Assembly: GCA_949318235.1 (NCBI GenBank)
Contig: OX439129.1
Location: 32,931,254 to 32,995,253, forward strand
Direction: 5' to 3'
DNA from: Ecdyonurus torrentis
Lineage: Eukaryota; Arthropoda; Insecta; Ephemeroptera; Heptageniidae
Length of the DNA: 64,000 nt
The notes under the pieces were generated by a model. The model saw only the letters and a program-made list of their open reading frames with translations. It did no database searches and was not told where the DNA came from. Below, one piece after another: positions 35,971 through 48,804 of the stretch (position 1 is the first letter of the stretch; every line of letters starts with the position of its first letter). Both the position numbers and the translations under genes were made by a program.

Positions 35971-36577
35971 TTACAGCGCTGCCATACTTACCTTTTATCT
36001 CTTTCTCTTTTATAGCAATTTTGGAAAAAAATACATAAATATGTATTTAATTATTTAGGTAACTTCCACAAGGGATATTTGAATACAATTTAACATCGCG
36101 TTGCAGCAATACTTTTAATTTAAATTTAACAAAGCAATTTTTAAATGCAATACGTACGAGAAAAGTTACCTGTGCTTTTCTCCAAAAATTATCAAATTAA
36201 AAAAAATATGATTTTTTTTGTAAATACAAAAATTTTAAAACAATAGTTTTAATCTCCATAATTTTTTATACCTCTGGTAAGAAAACTAATTTTTTTAAGT
36301 AAATACTTGAAAAACTACGGACTATGAAAGTTACACTTGGCGAAAAAACTGTGAAAAAAACACGTTTTTTAGTCTGAAATTATTCATAGCTAAATGACAA
36401 TTACTGCCATATAATTTTTAAAAGTATTGTCAAAGAGCTGAATAAACAAACTTTACGAAACTATAAATTGTAATTTTTTTGCATAATTATAAATAAAGTT
36501 ATTGGCACTTGAGTAGAGTGCCTCTCGAAACTCGCAGCGGTTAAGGCACGAGGTTACTATTTGATTTTCTCGATATA
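35971..36577 (-). repeat. right arm of the large inverted repeat pair
   Basis: Reverse-complement relative of 32689-33295 and equal in length. It begins TTACAGCGCTGCCATACTTA and ends in ATTTGATTTTCTCGATATA. Divergence is high inside and nil over the outer 30 bp. The structure may be the two ends of one old foldback element or two inverted insertions of one family. Confidence 0.85.
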
Positions 36578-38518
36578 TAATAATATATTATACACACACT
36601 CATACATAATATACATATACATATAAAATGTCTTAAATTCTTGGTCAAAAGTTCGAGGAACTTTTAATATTATTATGAGAAATTTTAATGTTTTTTATAT
36701 TCAAAAAACTGGAAGACATACATTTTTATAAATTTAAATGTCACTTATTATACTGATTATTTTTTCTTGAAATGTTGTAACTCTTTTGCAGAAAAAAAAA
36801 GTAATAAAATTTAAGTAAGAATATAAAACAACTAGCAAAATTGGTATAAAATGTGGTATTCATTATTTAAGCACGCATTCTACATCGGTTTATTTCATCA
36901 TTAAACAAAAAATTAACGATGAAATAACGAAAAATGGTAATGTATTTTTTTTTTTTAATATTTTGGTACATTGCAAATAAAAAATGCCGGCTTCATTGAC
37001 TGATGATTAATTGACAAACACACGTAAATAATACATAAGAATAACTGTATGTACGTAATTCAACTTATAAACACAATGTTTAATGTTCAAGGAAACTGTA
37101 TGTTATATGAATATAAGGTCAATTTTTATAGAACGCAATCAATTATCTTCTCTCTCTGTCTGCTAATTTTTTTTACGACATTTAATTCCACACGCACGCA
37201 TTATTCGCTTCAAAATTTATTTTGATTTTAAAGATTAGAATGGCACGACATGCTATTTCGACCTGTTGTGAAAATACACAAAATTTTAGTTAAAAATTAA
37301 GGTTCCCTCATTAAAAGATATAAATTTAAAAAAAAAAAGGTACTGTCAATCATCTGTGTCTAAAAATTATTTTTAAATCAGTTTAACAAATTTTTTGGAA
37401 AATGTAACTGTTTATTTTAGACGTATAGTTATTTCTAAGACATTTTATTTCTATTGAAATAAACTTTATTAAATATTACGTAATTTTTGAAGATGATCCT
37501 TATAACAACATGTCATTTATATGAAAGAAATGATGGATTTTTTAAGATTTAATAAATATATCATCCTTGTATATTGTAAACTCAAAAAAAAAAAAAAAAA
37601 AAAAAAACTTCCGGGGTCAATTAATATTAAAAAAGAAAAGAGGATAAGTGTCATGTTAAGTGAATTACTTAATTTTATAACCGTACTTGTGAAGCAAGAT
37701 TGATTTAACTTATTAAAATAATAAGTAATAAATAGAAAATTACTATTCAAAGAATGATGATTAAAAATCAATTAAGATGTTTAACAGTATAAGATAATAA
37801 GTTAATAACTTCATGACTCAACAGTTTTGCAAAAAAAAAAAAAAAAAAAAAAAAAAATGCAATGTTTAAAACCTTTATAATTTAATAAACCCGAAATCAA
37901 TAAACCCGGAAGAACACCCATGAGGAAAATAAATAATATTTATTTCAAAATAGTTCAAGTGCAATGATGCAGCTACAGTAGGTGGGCATGCAATAAACTT
38001 ACACACTATTAGCACATTGTTATATATTATACACAAATATTTAGGTTAAACGAGTGGGAATCGAACAATTATGTAGGCGAGACAAAACTGTTTCTTTAGA
38101 AAAAGAAGGAAAAAAAATCTTGGTGTAGGACAATTAAGAAGAGAAGTTGAAGTTGTATATTATTATGTTTCTTTTAAAACGAATGTGTTGTCCGATTGAC
38201 CTACAGGCAAAAAATATTATTAACGACAAAATGAAAACTATACTAGATAGAAGAAGAAGAAAATCTTCCCTTTTGGCAACGTTGTAGATATGTATGAGAG
38301 TGAATATATTAATTCATGGCAAAAGCATCACCGTTATGGAGATCTCCTAGAGGAGCCAACTTTATGTGGGGTGGTGCCATCTTCGCACTGATTATATAAA
38401 TTGGAGAGGTAGTTCAAATAAAATAAAAATGGTTTTAGGAAATCTTTAGTTTTAATATACATATTTTTCTTTTATTTAATTTTTATCTCTACAAACGCAG
38501 AATTCAATAAAATATATA
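36578..38518. other. intergenic, homopolymer tracts only
   Basis: AT-rich, with A-runs at 37584-37607 and 37831-37857. No gene seen. Confidence 0.5.
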
Positions 38519-38622
38519 CCACTTGCAATGAACGAACTATTTAAAATAACTTTAAACACTCTTAATGCATTTCTTATGTTATTATATGATACAACAATTA
38601 TAAAAACGTTCATTGCAAGTGG
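38519..38622. mobile_element. short MITE with CCACTTGCAAT ends, copy 1
   Basis: 104 bp with a perfect 16-bp terminal repeat: CCACTTGCAATGAACG at 38519-38534 and its reverse complement at 38607-38622. The interior matches the reverse complement of 45678-45793 in order: AACT.TTTAAAATAA, then TCTTAATGCATTTCTTATGT, then ACAACAATTA.AAAA. No coding sequence and no convincing target duplication. Confidence 0.85.
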
Positions 38623-40308
38623 TCCATTGCTTCCCATTTACATCTTTTACGCTTTTTTTTATTACATGGAATATAGAAAGCTTTTGTAAAAGAATTCTAG
38701 TTGATAATTAAATCTATTTCAGTGATAAGAATGTTGATAACAAAAAATAAAAAAAAATCTATTTTCTATTAATTGAAATATTGTTAAAAATAATAATGGA
38801 TGAATTGCAATGTTATGATTGTTAATTAAAGAAAAATGACGAAAATATTTAAAGCAATTTTGTTTAATTACAAAAAATAAAATATAATAATAATAATAAT
38901 AAAAAAAAACGATCAGAAATTTGGTACACAAGAGTCTAACAAGTCTCTCGTGCTAATTCTACTGAAGTACATAGTATGGACACTTCAATGCCACCGGACA
39001 TCTTTTGTTGCGAGTAATACTTTTTTTTATATATATATATAATACACACTTTAATCAATACAGTACTATACAATATCACTTTAACAAAATTGACAGGCAT
39101 CATAATGTAAAGGAAATAAGCTCTTAAAGAACTTTTAAAAATTACTTAACAAAAAAAATATCAATGAATGTAATATTTTATAATTATCTTTTCTCGTAAC
39201 CTTGACAATTTTTTTCTTTCTTTTTCTTTATTTTTTAAGTGTGATGACAAGTGTTACAGATTCGTAAGACTGACTTTGTCACCTGGTTTTACTTTATACT
39301 TGTGCTCTAAGCTCCAATCATGTTGAACTTGATAGTATGGTGTATGTGGTTGTGTAACGGAGTTTCGTATTTTGTGTCCACGTGACTTATATACACGCAT
39401 AACAACCAACAACTACTACAACTTATATTCAGAGTAAAATAAATGCCAGTTTTTTTTAACTTAAGCAAACTACATGCGTGAAAATTTATACGTAAACTAA
39501 ACCCACATGTATGATTGGTCAAAATTGGCCGCTACCTTTACCTACAGTATATCATACATACTCAATCTTATATTCTCTTTGGCATTTTTTTTTAATTTTG
39601 AGTTAATGCCAGATTATAATATAAAAATTAAGCTTAAATACAGTTTGATGGAAACGTTTTGTGTTGCATTTTAAATGCATACAATAAAATAAAAATCTAT
39701 AAAAATTAATTTTAATAATAATTGATATTTTGTTATATAAATTGATAAAATTAATTTATTGAAGTTATAAATTGAAAAATTGGTGATTTCTTGCTTTAAA
39801 ATGGTTATTTTATTTCTTTTACGAGCAATAAACACGCTCTGTATTAAGAACTCAATTTGAACATAAAATTTATTCATAGCACCAAAACATGAAAGTAATC
39901 TCAAACAAATATAATAATTTTAAATTCTTTTTGTTTGGCAGTGGACCAAAATATAAAATGGTTGTTAACAATTCTATATTTTTTTCGCGTGTAATTTTGG
40001 GTAATCTCTATTTAAAATCTAATTTTAAATAAAATGATGCTAAATTTTAATTGCTCATCATAATGTCTTAGACTATATTATAATATATATTAATAGAATA
40101 ATAAAGTCATAAAATTATTCGTAATCTTGATAACCGTAAAGTCTTTTTAATTTTACTGTTAACATACTCAATTTACACAATTTGATGCATAATTTTTACA
40201 TTGCGTTACTTGACAGAAATGCGCGGAATGTATAAACATTGCCTATTAAGAAAATAAAACTCGGGGAAAATATACGCAAAAGTTTATTTTTATGTATATA
40301 AAAGCTAA

Positions 40309-40314
<6 letters not shown>
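38623..40314. other. intergenic, nothing recognised
   Basis: AT-rich. A CACGTG occurs in a mixed segment near 39380. No coding frame accepted. Confidence 0.5.
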
Positions 40315-40388
<74 letters not shown>

Positions 40389-40400
40389 GTGTGTGTGTGT
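40315..40400. repeat. (TA)n-(GT)n microsatellite
   Basis: About 72 bp of TA followed by six GT units. Confidence 0.96.
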
Positions 40401-41273
40401 TTTCATTAAAATTCTGCGATAATGTTATTGAATTCCTGCGTGCCATATTTAGTAATATTTTATTAACAATAACGAAGTGCAACTTTGTATGCGTTGAAGT
40501 CCTGTAATGCTGAATTCCATCGCGTGGTTTTGAACTTGGATATAATTCTTATTATGCAGTCACTTTCTAGACGTCATAATATGATGTCATATCAACTTAT
40601 TAAATAAGATCACAGTGGTGGTTATATTTATTTACGTTTTTATTTTTTATAACACGTTTTCTGTGTTAAATATTTTTTCTCTAAAAAGTTCAATGTTATA
40701 CAATTTTTTTTAAATGCAATTTTTTCAAGATTTTTTAACATAAAAATGATGGAAATCTAAAATATAAATGTCAGCAAAAGTATAATAATTACGTATTTAT
40801 GTCACTGTATTTATTTCAGTTTTTATTTTTAAATGCAATATATGTATAATGTACTATAATTCAAATATAAATACAGTACATAAAAGGCTGAACCAGCTGA
40901 TAAGGTAATTAATTATTTTGGAATACTTTTGTGTTAATATTGAAGAAAAATCAGCGTAAATACATATGTTTATTTCAGGGAAAAAAAAAAAGATGAAATA
41001 GTATTCTTAATGTCTAAATCATTTAGTCAAAAATTGAGCAGATGATAAATTAGCATTATTTTTCAACTTGGCAAGTTAATATAGACATAATATTACAATA
41101 AAAAAAAATCTACTTTTCAATAATTCCCATATAAAATCAGGCGCTAAATTACAAACTCAGACATAATATTCTTATTATTTTTTTTTTTTATAGATTTATA
41201 AAAATACATTTTTATAGCTTATAAGATTAACCTGGTAGCTAAAAGGTTAAGGTCGACGTGTATAATATAATAA
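40401..41273. other. intergenic, nothing recognised
   Basis: AT-rich; no gene. Confidence 0.5.
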
Positions 41274-41567
41274 AGTGCTAAACGTTATACAACATATAAA
41301 AACTGGGCCAAATCCCGGACAAAGTCGTATATGTCTACTTCCCGACTGTCACCGCCCTCACCTGCGTCCACACTTCTTTTTCATCTCGATCTTAAAGTAC
41401 AAGGAGGAGGCAACAACAACAGCAGCAGCAGCCACAAAACAGTTACTTTTTGCAATCCACCTTTAGCTCAGATACCAAGCTCACAAGTATCATTTTTCTA
41501 TTCCACATATTTATATTCCAGTCCTCATGTATACAAGTATACAAATATTTTATATATAAAAATTTAA
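41274..41567 (+). other. unconfirmed coding-like segment (possible orphan exon)
   Basis: One frame is open from 41274 to 41567 in a GC-richer patch. Its middle reads MSTSRLSPPSPAST (Met codon at 41331), later GGGNNNSSSSHKTVTF, then CNPPLAQIPSSQ. At that point a GT-containing donor-like site (CACAAGTATCA) occurs. Poly-Asn/Ser runs come from CAA/CAG-type repeats. I recognise no domain or family, there is no partner exon nearby on this strand, and the upstream acceptor is weak. A short exon of a gene with long introns is possible; chance is about as likely. Confidence 0.2.
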
Positions 41568-44500
41568 AGGTAATAAAAAAAACTATATAAAATAGTATAA
41601 TAACATGTGTGCAGAATAACACATTATATATTTATTTTATGTTTAAATGACAAGCTTGAGAACTTACGTCAAGTTTTGATCCACAGGAGTTCGATTTTTA
41701 TTTCTCTATTCGCAACGTGACGTGCCTTTTGATGATGTGTTTGAGTGAGTGAAAGACGGAGAGAAGAGGAGAGATGAAAAGTTGCTGGACCGGCGTGTAT
41801 AGACAGATGAAAAAGGTGTGAAAGATGATGACCCAAACGACACAATAACAATATCTAATTTTCTACTGGTTTTACTTTACTTAAAACAAGAACTTACAAC
41901 TTCTTGTTAAACATAACTTTTATTTTAAAACTTTATTTAAATTTTAAAACACAAGTAAGTAAATTGATAATAATTTTTATATTTTCTGTCTTCATATCAT
42001 TAGTATAGTCATATTTTTTCTCCTTTAGGTACCTTTTTTTTTTTTAAATAATTACTTACTTATGTCCATAAAATAGTGTTAAATACACTATCATTATTTA
42101 TAAACAAACAACAACAAAAATTGATCCGTTATAATTTTATCATTAAAAAAAATCGAGTTAAAAACACACATTTTAGGAGATGCGTCTATATGTGCGTTTA
42201 AGTTTTGACACAATGCTCTAATTTTCAAGCTCACAGAATACTAACCTACACCTTTTCCATCTCTTCTACAATACATAATTTTTGTCTGGACCAATTATAA
42301 CTGCAAATATATAAATGGTTAGAAATTTGATAATTCTATATACAAAAAAGTATTTTGTTATATTATATAATAACTTTTCCACGACTTTATTTTGTATAAT
42401 ATTATAGTTTTTCATCACCTTCTCAGTCTTGGTAATTTTCACTCTTCAACCCCAATCAATCAATGTCCAATTAAATGAAGATGTTGAATATTAATCAGGC
42501 AATCCACTCTGCGTAATGAGGTAACAATACACGTCACTCAACCATCAATAAAAAATCAATAGAACATTTAGAATCATTTTATATATTATATATATATTTT
42601 TTTATATATGCGTGACCTCTAATAATGTTATTGAAAGGAGTGTTCGATAAGCAGAGCAGAAGATCCAGTACTACAAATTACCATCATTAGTAAAGTTAAA
42701 TCTGTATATTTATATATGAATAAATTTTGCCACTGAGATCTTTTAATTTTTATTAATACGCATATTTATGTAAAAAAAAAAAAAAAAAAAAAAATTGTGC
42801 AAAGATAAACTATATTTTTTTTTCAACAACCTAATTGTATAATGATTCAATTTAAAGTTACAATTTTAAGATCAAAGTAATTAAAAAGCTTAACCTTGAA
42901 ATTAAAATATTAATAATTTTTTAGGCATAAAAAAGATATAACGAACTATAGAATATTTTGTTTATATGAATATTTATTTAACAATTTTTGCAAAGTCAAA
43001 AACTTTACTATACTATATCAAGTTAACTACTTTTTTTATCTTCTACATAAAATTGAAGTTATAAACATTGACGAAAAAAATTAGCTTTCAAAAAGGTGTT
43101 GAAATTGTATAAAAATATTTTAAGCTCTTTTATCGTAATTTTTATTTAGTGTATATCAATATAATTTAGACATAATATAAGATAGCATATTATGTCATGT
43201 ACAAGTCAGTTTTATATATACATGTATAATATTCAAGACATAGTGATACAAGAGTGACAAAAGTATATTATAATAAAAGTGCAGCCTTATATGATATTAT
43301 AATGATGGCGATGATCCAGCCGGCTGAAAGCCAAGGCTATGTGAACATCGTGTGTTGCACGCAAACCATTCTTAATCACGGTCAATAAGAAGATGATAAT
43401 CACCTTAATCACCCTTTTTGTATAAATTACTATCTTTATATAAATATAGGGTGATAATATTATATTTTTATAATAATCAAACTTTATTATTATTATTGCT
43501 AAATATTAATGCTCAAAACTTCTTTTGTTTGATAATGAAAATATAATGACCAAATATTATATAATCACTTTACGAGTATCAATGCCAAAGTTTAAAAAAA
43601 AAAATAATAAAAAAAAAAGTCTAGGATATCTCGGTAAACACAAGAATATAAAAATATTAATACTATTACATAACAAAAAAATCACGTGTTTTGTGTGCTT
43701 TTTTATTACTTTATTCAGAATTGTTTTGTATTTCCGTTCTGATCTCACAAATTATTTAACTTTGTGTTTCTTTGTTTTATATTTTCTTAAATAAATGTGT
43801 TTCACATAGAAATTTAAACAAGTCACTAAGGCCAGGGTTAAGTGAAAAATTAAGAATATTTTTACAAAAAAAAAAAAAAAAAAAAAGAACATGAAAAAAT
43901 TTATCATGTTGGTAGATTTTTAGATAAAACATTACGTAATTTTAATACTATTCTTAGTACAAATTATAATTAAAAATTATTAACGTAAAATGATTGACGT
44001 GTGTGTGAGCTTGAAATAATAGTTTTCTTATTTAATGACAGTATAAGATCATGTAATAAGATTTTGTCAGATCAAAATGATTATTTAACTTTTATCTTTT
44101 ACAATTATAACATTTTAATACGCAATACTGCACAAGTGAAAAACAAGCGTGAAAATAATAGAGAAAATATATTATGAGTGATTGATTATAATCTTACAGC
44201 ATTATGAAATTTATATTTAACTGACCCGATGTAAATAAATATTAAATTTACATATTATGCTGTGTTTATAAATATATTGCTTAATATTATTATTATTTTA
44301 TTTGAAGTAATGCCATGCACTTCATGCATACTAATCAATTTTATCATGTGCAATGAAAAATATTTTATTTATACAAGTTACTTGTTTGCATTATTTATAA
44401 TTATGGCATATATCAAATCTGAGTAATTTTTCAAAATCAATTTAATGTAATTCTTCTTCGTCTTATCGTTATATTTCAAAATAATCCTTTATACCAGCAC

Positions 44501-45544
44501 CCATAGAATTAAAAGTATCCTTTTACTTTAGCAATACAAGTAGAAAATTTAACATTTTGTAAAGTAAAACCTCAATATGTATGATGAAAATACAAAACGC
44601 GTATAATACATTTATGTTAAAATCTTATTGTTTTCTTAAAAAAAAAAAAAAAAAAAAACTTACAACAAAAGTCTATTGTTTCCCCAAAAAATATATTATA
44701 AAATTAACAATTTCTAAAATACACGTTTCAATAAAAAAATTATTTTAAAATAAGATATAATTGTAAAATCATGTTCTTGTATTTAACATACATGTATTTC
44801 ACAATAATTACAAGAAGGTGACAATTATTGTTTTTATTACTCGATGTAATCAGTAGCCTAGACTTATAGTAATAGCTTTGTAAGAAACGTGCATGACCTA
44901 CCTCAAGTTCGTGTCGATAAAAAAAAAAAGAAGAAGGCATGCGACGTGAGAATTATGAGTGAAGTGATGACGATAGGTGCATACAGATCGTAATGCTTGA
45001 CTAACAAAAATTAAGACGTAACTTATAATCTTAAAAACAATTTCAATAAAGAAATAACTAAAAATCTTAAAAGCCAACCGAAATTATTTATTTAACTGTT
45101 CGTAAGAAAATAGCTTAATTTTTAAATTGCTAAACATTTAGTTTTAGTATTATTACCTTTTTTTATCAAATGGACATTCAAAAAATATGTTTCTTTATAA
45201 AATCCATGCTTTTCACGTATCTTCAAGTATTTTTATACAAGTTTAATCTGATATGACATTTGCTGATCTGTATTACACCACAAAGAACTTGGAAGATGTT
45301 TTCTGAATAATTACGTAATATTATATAAGCAGTAAAATTATATTATTTGTAATGCATCATAATAACGATGTTGTTCAATATAATTATATTCAATCTATTT
45401 TAAGTCTGTAAGTAAGTAGCAATAAAATATAATGTTATTTATGAGGTTGAGTTATAAAATTGTACGATTATGCAAATATTTGCACGGTCAAAGTTCAATA
45501 ATCTTATTGTAAAATCTTTTTTTTTATATAACTTCATACAAATT
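41568..45544. other. intergenic, homopolymer tracts only
   Basis: AT-rich. A purine-rich mixed patch lies at 41690-41850. A-runs lie at 42772-42794, 43866-43886 and 44638-44658. No gene accepted. Confidence 0.5.
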
Positions 45545-45904
45545 TTAGCGTACACGGACAAAAGTAAATATTGAATAATTATGCTAACTCAATACAGCAA
45601 CATTTATGCATAACATCATAATTTCTGCTATATGTTTATATACATAGAATAATAGTTAAGATGTTTGGCATAATGGACCACTTGCAATAAAATGTTTTTA
45701 ATTGTTGCAGCAAGTAAGTGAAAACGATTTTTACATAAGAAATGCATTAAGAATTATTCAAATTATTTTAAAAAGTTCGTTCATTGCAAGTGGTCAATTA
45801 CTTATATTATTCCAAAATAGCAACATTTATGCTCTACACAATATTGTTATTTTCAATACAGCATAAATTACACATTGTAATTTACATTTTTCCGTGTACA
45901 AAAC
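45545..45904. repeat. foldback repeat carrying a nested MITE
   Basis: The left arm around GCGTACACGGACAAAAGTAAAT (45549-45569) is inverted relative to ATTTACATTTTTCCGTGTAC (45880-45900). The 14-mer AGCAACATTTATGC occurs directly at 45596-45609 and 45819-45832. The CCACTTGCAAT MITE sits between them. A related sequence lies at about 54888-55140. Confidence 0.5.
45678..45793. mobile_element. short MITE with CCACTTGCAAT ends, copy 2
   Basis: 116 bp, opposite orientation to the copy at 38519-38622. It ends in CGTTCATTGCAAGTGG, while the left end is slightly decayed (CCACTTGCAATAAAATG). It shares the TTAATGCATTTCTTATGT core, read on the minus strand. About 12 bp longer than copy 1 in the middle. 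Confidence 0.85.
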
Positions 45905-46486
45905 GAGTTCCATGAAGTATTTTTTATTACAACATAAAATTTGATTTAAATATTTTTTCCCAAAAATTTATATGATGTAATAACGGATGTTTGATTAAAC
46001 CCCTTAAAAAAAATTGTGCATTCGATTTCTGTGCGTTCAGAAAATTCATATTCATACGTGAGATTATTATTAACATACCATGACGACTTAAACATCATGG
46101 AAAATAGCGGTTGTTGAAACAAAATACTACTTATTATAATCATATTCAACTCGCAATTATTCTCTGAATGTACAACACAAACAAACTTTGAAGTAGGTAA
46201 TGTAATGATGGTAAGATAAACTAACAAATATTTCAGCACTAAAATGTACTTTAAATTCTGAGCAATTGTCTTTATACAAATACACCTTAAAGTCATTGCT
46301 CTCCTCTGTGGTTAAAATGTTTATACATATAAAAGTAGTGTTGTAGATTTTGTTCTCAAAACACAAAGATACATGAAGGTGAAAGCAGATAATGCTTTGA
46401 TAAATAATTTGTTTTGCATTTTTTTCTTTATTTATACATTTTTAATTTACACACTCTAACTTTATAATGATTTTAATCGGGCAGAG

Positions 46487-46539
<53 letters not shown>

Positions 46540-48773
46540 GCAAACAAACATCGGAAGCACTTTTTTTTAGCATTTTTAACATACCTGATTGTTGTTAAAA
46601 TTCGCAGCCTCATATTTTTCGCATCATATACAACAGTATAACTGCTTATAAACGCATAAATTGCAATGTCTTTTTAACTTTTTATACATAGTTTATGGGA
46701 AGAAAAATTATTTATCTTTAATGCAAATCTATGTTTGTTTACAAAAGTTGGAAAAAAAATATACGGTATTACTTTCTTCCTATTTTAAAAGATGATGGTG
46801 TGGGATGCTAAGTATGTGACACAAAAAGATTGCTAAAATTTATTTATACATTCTCCATGCTGACCTCTCACGCTGTAGTACGTGAACTCAACACCTTACT
46901 TACAAACTTTAAAGCTAAATTTACATTTTAATGTTAATAAATCTCAATATTTGTCAGGTAAATGCCCTACCTTTATGAAGTTTTTTTTTGTTTTCAATTA
47001 TAAATTAATTATTATTTGTATAAGAGAGGATAATAAAATAACAAATCATATAACTTGTTACTCAGTTATTATTTTGATAATAAACAAAGGCTACTAATTT
47101 TAACTTGCTATTTTTAGAATGTTACCGTTATATGAATGAAATATATATTGCGAAGTTGTTTTATGTTATCAGAAATGGACCATTAATTTAAGGAACAAGT
47201 GTGTTAAGTTAAAAATTTATAATTTATTTTAAATGTTTTAATATACTTGTACTTGCAAAAAGATAAAAAAAAGTGACAATTTCATAAAATACTATAAATT
47301 TGTCAGAAAAAGTAGTATATTCTTATTTCCGTGAGATTATGTCTTTATATAGAAGCTAAAGTGATTAAAAGATGATAATATAAATTTGTAAGTAAGCTAT
47401 ATAAAAAAATGACATGTTTATCAGATATAACTCTAAAATATCTTTATATTTGGCTACCAAATTATAAAATTTATTAATTATTATTATCAATCTAAAATTT
47501 TTGATCATAAACATAAAAAATATAATCAAGTTGATTATGAAAGTAATTATTGTATATCACATTATAACAAGTACAGATATAAAATATAACTCATCTAAGT
47601 TGTGTACGTATACATATTATAACCAAACAATAATAAATTATTATTTGATAGCATATACAGAGGTCCCTCTTTGCCTTTTATGTATTGTTGTTATTTTATT
47701 ATTATATAATATACTTTATCTATTTAAAATTTATTAGTCATTTTAATTACTAGAACTTTAACATGATAAATATATACTGTATAGTAAATTTAAATCTAAT
47801 AATTTCATCTGTTTAAAAGTATCCCATTACCCGATACAGATCATGATATAATTAACAGGGCTATGAATATTAAATGACATGCAAAAAAAAAAAAAAAAAA
47901 AAAAAAGGCACCATGAATGGATGTGTCTCTGTTTATACTCTGTGTAAAAGAGATTTTTTTTTAAATTAAACAATATACATATATCAAATAAGTACACATT
48001 AATTTATTCGTTTTTTTTTTTTATGTAATAACTTGATCAAAATCTTGTAAAGGTATTTTGACCTTACATAGTATGCTGACATACGTAGCAGATTTGTTGC
48101 TACCGAAGTTTTTTTTTTATATCTGTATATAATTTTACGTAATATAGGAAATAAATTACCTAAAATTATATACTTATAAAGATCTAAACATAATAAATTG
48201 TTCATGAAATCCTGTATGAAAAATACTCTAAAGATCCAAAGTTGATGTATCATAAAAATAAAAAGTAAACAAGAATTTCAATTAAAAGAAAATTTAGTAC
48301 TGTATAGGTAAAGTATACTGTATAAATAAAGATTTAATGTTATGACTTCGACCACACAAAATATATACATACAATAAAATTTAATACGCATCATTTTACC
48401 TGATTTACTAATTTTAGCTTAAGGATAACTTATTATGTAATGAACTGTAATAATATTGATGTGTAAAACTTTTTTTTAAATAACTATGAGTTATTAATTA
48501 TTTTTCTTTACAGCATAGTATAAAATTTAACCGTTTCTTTTTTATTTTGTCATTCAAAAATTATTTGTAACTATTCTTTATTGTTGTAATATAGCCTTTA
48601 GCATTAACAAAAGGAAAATTAAAATTATTATAACTATAAAATGTGTTGTATTTATTGCATATAATGTTTAACAAAAATATAATACGCATTTCTGTTGTAG
48701 ATTTTAATTAAATATAAATTTTACCCATCATTATTATACGCTATAACATATTATGAGAGTTTAGGTATCCGTT

Positions 48774-48804
<31 letters not shown>

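Noticed and set aside
38040..38075. B-box-like phrase GTTCGATTCCC on the minus strand
   Set aside because: No matching A-box, acceptor stem or anticodon arm; not a tRNA gene or a provable SINE.
41228..41320. A-box-like TAGCTAAAAGG and B-box-like GGGCCAAATCCC about 70 bp apart
   Set aside because: Both differ from consensus and the intervening sequence has no tRNA fold; too weak to call a SINE.
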